DNA of 64,000 bases from Glandiceps talaboti (lineage: Eukaryota > Hemichordata > Enteropneusta > Spengelidae). Position numbers and translations under genes: made by a program. Under the pieces are notes generated by a model. The model searched no databases. It worked only from the letters and a program-made list of their open reading frames with translations, and was not told the DNA's origin. Positions within the stretch are counted from its first letter, which is position 1. Each line of letters begins with the position of its first letter. This document shows positions 60,777 through 64,000 of the stretch, piece by piece. The DNA lies in contig NC_135563.1 of assembly GCF_964340395.1 (NCBI RefSeq), positions 702,501 to 766,500 of the forward strand, written 5' to 3'.

Positions 60777-62269
60777 GTACATATTCGACCGATTGCTAAT
60801 ATTTGATAGCTTTATAAAAAAAATTATATGTAATTATTTTGTTATTGGTGCGAAAGTATTTTGTTTTCGCACTCGCTATAGGACGGTTACTTTTCGTAGG
60901 ACGGTGTTGAGCGAAACGCGTGCACCGTCTGCAAGCAGGACTGTGAGCCATGGTACAACATCTGAGCACAGACAAGGAACACAGTTTCTTGTCTGTGATG
61001 TGAGGTACAACTACTGACCATTATCGGATTGAGAGGTGTCAACGAGTTCCAGCAAGATGCTTAGTTTAGACAAACAAGTTTTATTTACACATAGCCCCAA
61101 AGCATAGGCTGGTGGCGTTATTCACCATATGGGTACAGGTGTAAGAAGGTGCTAAAAGGTGTTACTTTTAGCATCGGCAGAATTGTAATGTTAATTACCA
61201 TTTCTCAAGATTGAAATATTATAGCCATCTAGTATGCTGCATAAGTTTGGCACTGACAACGTATTCCCAGAAATGACAGTCAGTTCGGAAATATAATGAC
61301 AGTGTGACACTGGCGTATTTTTCTTTTAACTTGATGTTGACACGCTATATTTTCGCAACATGCTCTTTAGTTCGTGTACTTTCAATTTTTCAATGTCTTC
61401 CATGATGACTTAGGATTGTAGATGGTCACAAACGGTAGTATTTTTTTCAGACTAATGCATTGACTTTCATATGAACAACATGGCCACTCCGCAAAGCTTG
61501 ACCTCCGTAGCAACCGTTGCTAGGTTATTTGCATATCTCGCGAGATCTGCCGCGAGACGGAAAATACTCTATTGTACAGTTTTTAAAATTATTTATTCAC
61601 CTGCTGATCCACACTAGGTATAGGTATTCATTTGCAGAATGATTATCCAGTTGCATATCCAGCCCTGTTGTTATGTTTGCAATATATGTGATCACTTGCT
61701 TGTTGCTATGAGTGTGGTCATGTTGCTAGACATATTTGCATACATTTTTTGAATGCTCGTTCATTTGTTTATCAATACCTGATGTTATCTTGGCGATATA
61801 CATCATCACATGGCTGTTGCTATAGGTGTAGTCTTGTTACTAAGTATATTTGCATACATTTTTTAAGGTTTATTCATTTATCTATGAATCCCTGTTATCT
61901 TTGCAATATATGCAATCATTTGGCTGTTGCTATGGGCATGGTCTTATTGCTGGGCATATTTGCATACATTTTTTGAATGTTTATTCATTTGTCTATTAAT
62001 CCCTGTTATCTTTGTAATATATGTGATCGTTTGGCGGTTCCTATGGGTGTGGTCTTGTTGCTAGGCATATTTACATACATTTTTGGAATGTATATTCAGT
62101 TGTCTATTAATCCGTTACCTTTGCAATATATGCATAATTTTTTGAATGTTTGTTCACTTGTCTAAGAATCCCTGTTATCTTTGTGATACACACAATTGTT
62201 TGGCTGTTGGTATGGTGTGGTCATGGTTGCTAGGGATATTTGCATACATTTTTGAATGTTTACTCACCT

Positions 62270-64000
62270 ACACTATATACATGTTGTAACACTATATACA
62301 TGTTGTAACACTATATACATGTAACACTATCTACATGTTGTAACACTATATACATGTTGTAACACTATATACATGTTGTAACACTATCTACATGTTGTAA
62401 CACTATCTACATGTTGTGACACTATATACATGTTGTAATACTATCTACATGATGTAACACTATATACATGTTGTAACACTATATACATGTTGTAACACTA
62501 TCTACATGTTGTAACACTATATACATGTTGTAACACTATATACATGTTGTAATACTATATACATGTAACACTACATGATGTAACACTATATACATGTTGT
62601 AACACTATCTACATGTTGTAACACTATCTACATGTTGTAATACTATCTACATGTTGTAACACTATATACATGTTGTAACACTATATACATGTTGTAACAC
62701 TATATACATGTAACACTATCTACATGTTGTAACACTATCTACATGTTGTAACACTATATACATGTTATAACACTATATACATGTTGTAACACTATCTACA
62801 TGTTGTAACACTATATACATGTTGTAACACTATATACATGTTGTAACACTATCTACATGTTGTAACACTATCTACGTGTTGTAACACTATATAAATGTTG
62901 TAATACTATCTACATGTAACACTACATGTTGTAACACTATATACATGTTGTAACACTATCTACATGTTGTAACACTATATACATGTTGTAACACTATATA
63001 CATGTTGTAACACTATCTACATGTTGTAACACTATATACGTGTTGTAACACTATATACATGATGTAACACTATCTACATGTTGTAACACTATATACATGT
63101 TGTAACACTATCTACATGTTGTAACACTATCTACGTGTTGTAACACTATATACATGTTGTAATACTATCTACATGTAACACTACATGTTGTAACACTATA
63201 TACATGTTGTAACACTATCTACATGTTGTAACACTATATACATGTTGTAACACTATATACATGTTGTAACACTATCTACATGTTGTAACACTATCTACGT
63301 GTTGTAACACTATATACATGTTGTAATACTATCTACATGTAACACTACATGTTGTAACACTATATACATGTTGTAACACTATCTACGTGCTGTAACACTA
63401 TATACATGTTGTAATACTATATACATGTAACACTACATGTTGTAACACTATATACATGTTGTAACACTATATACATGTTGTAACACTATATACATGTTGT
63501 AACACTATCTACATGTTGTAACACTATCTACATGATGTAACACTATCTACATGTTGTAACACTATATACATGTTGTAACACTATCTACATGTTGTAACAC
63601 TATCTACATGATGTAACACTATCTACATGTTGTAACACTATATACATGTTGTAATACTATATACATGATGTAACACTATATACATGTTGTAACACTATAT
63701 ACATGTTGTAACACTATATACATGTTGTAACACTATCTACATGTTGTAACACTATATACATGATGTAACACTATCTACATGTTGTAACACTATATACATG
63801 TTGTAACACTATCTACATGTTGTAACACTATCTACATGTTGTGACACTATATACATGTTGTAATACTATCTACATGATGTAACACTATATACATGTTGTA
63901 ACACTATATACATGTTGTAACACTATCTACGTGCTGTAACACTATATACATGTTGTAACACTATCTACATGTTGTAACACTATCTACATGTTGTAACACT
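62270..64000. repeat. 19-bp minisatellite running off the window end
   Basis: The unit is ACACTATATACATGTTGTA with TATCTACATG, GATG and ACGTG variants. A shorter TACATGTAACACTACATG form recurs. There are at least 90 copies, and the array continues beyond the window. ACATGT is palindromic in each unit. It begins within the family 1 sequence TTTACTCACCTAC. Confidence 0.95.

Larger units (their letters stand above)
57819..61571. mobile_element. TIR element of 3.75 kb, nested in family 1
   Basis: The left end TAGACCATTACCCGTCTCGC and the complement of the right end TAGAGTATTTTCCGTCTCGC match. The homology continues inward about 90 bp (TAGCAAC, then GGTCAAGCTGAAG against GGTCAAGCTTTGC). The flanking CACAA/TTGT extends the match, so the edges are uncertain by about six bases and no target duplication could be read. 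No transposase is recognised. Minus frames at 57785-58117 and 58111-58353 match nothing I know. Base composition is less AT-rich than the surroundings. It contains a palindromic block and two small elements of its own. Confidence 0.75.
57789..62270 (+). mobile_element. Family 1 element split by a 3.75 kb TIR element
   Basis: The 5' end (AAAATAGCGCCAACGGAGTTG, TAGCACAA) stops at 57818. The expected continuation, TTGTACAGTTTTTAAAA, resumes at 61572. It runs through at least six core units (GGCTGTTGCTATGGGCATGG type) to about 62270, where the 19-bp array replaces the rest. Confidence 0.82.

Overview
This is a window of an AT-rich animal nuclear genome. Split exons with GT-AG introns, non-LTR and LTR retrotransposon remnants, hAT-type transposase decay and very long minisatellites show that it is not prokaryotic. 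The mix (CR1/Rex1- and L2-like LINEs, a DUF4371-type hAT, short non-autonomous elements with core tandem repeats) suggests a marine invertebrate, but the species cannot be fixed from the sequence.

One real host gene is visible, on the minus strand. I reconstruct six small exons at 54951-55001, 52148-52237, 48798-48863, 41125-41187, 35449-35844 and 17697-17812. All junctions are phase 1, the internal exons are all multiples of three, and every acceptor and donor is AG/GT. The product is Tyr/Pro/Gln/Asn/Gly-rich. Successive exons carry an NPTY, a PPPY and an RPLPAAP motif, which resemble PTB-, WW- and SH3-domain ligands, so it may be the cytoplasmic tail of a receptor or a scaffold. The 35.4 kb exon can read on to its own stop at 35435 or splice into the 17.7 kb exon, giving two possible C-termini. 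The 5' part of the gene lies beyond, or hidden in, the right side of the window.

Layout. 1-3091: minisatellite carrying two near-identical solo LTRs. 3092-4447: dead CR1/Rex1-like LINE. 4681-5645: dead hAT transposase. 8020-8561: inverted-repeat MITE. 10054-12183: two copies of a G/C-run-ended repeat, one split by an L2-like LINE. 12705-13887, 16275-17410, 32988-34862, 41541-42035, 43301-44597, 45050-45262, 52501-53377 and 57789-62270: copies of one dispersed element ('family 1'). 21880-22799, 50981-52055 and 53753-54666: a second family ('family 2'). 33578-34555: a related third family nested in family 1. 57819-61571: a 3.75 kb TIR element nested in family 1, itself holding smaller elements.

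Tandem arrays fill roughly 25 kb. Periods are 59, 62, 61, 30, 45, 36, about 49, 40, 36, 61, 18 and 19 bp. The largest (24296-32661, 45 bp, about 186 copies) lies with others in the last intron, so about three quarters of that 17.6 kb intron is tandem repeat. Most long open frames in the window are artefacts of these arrays.
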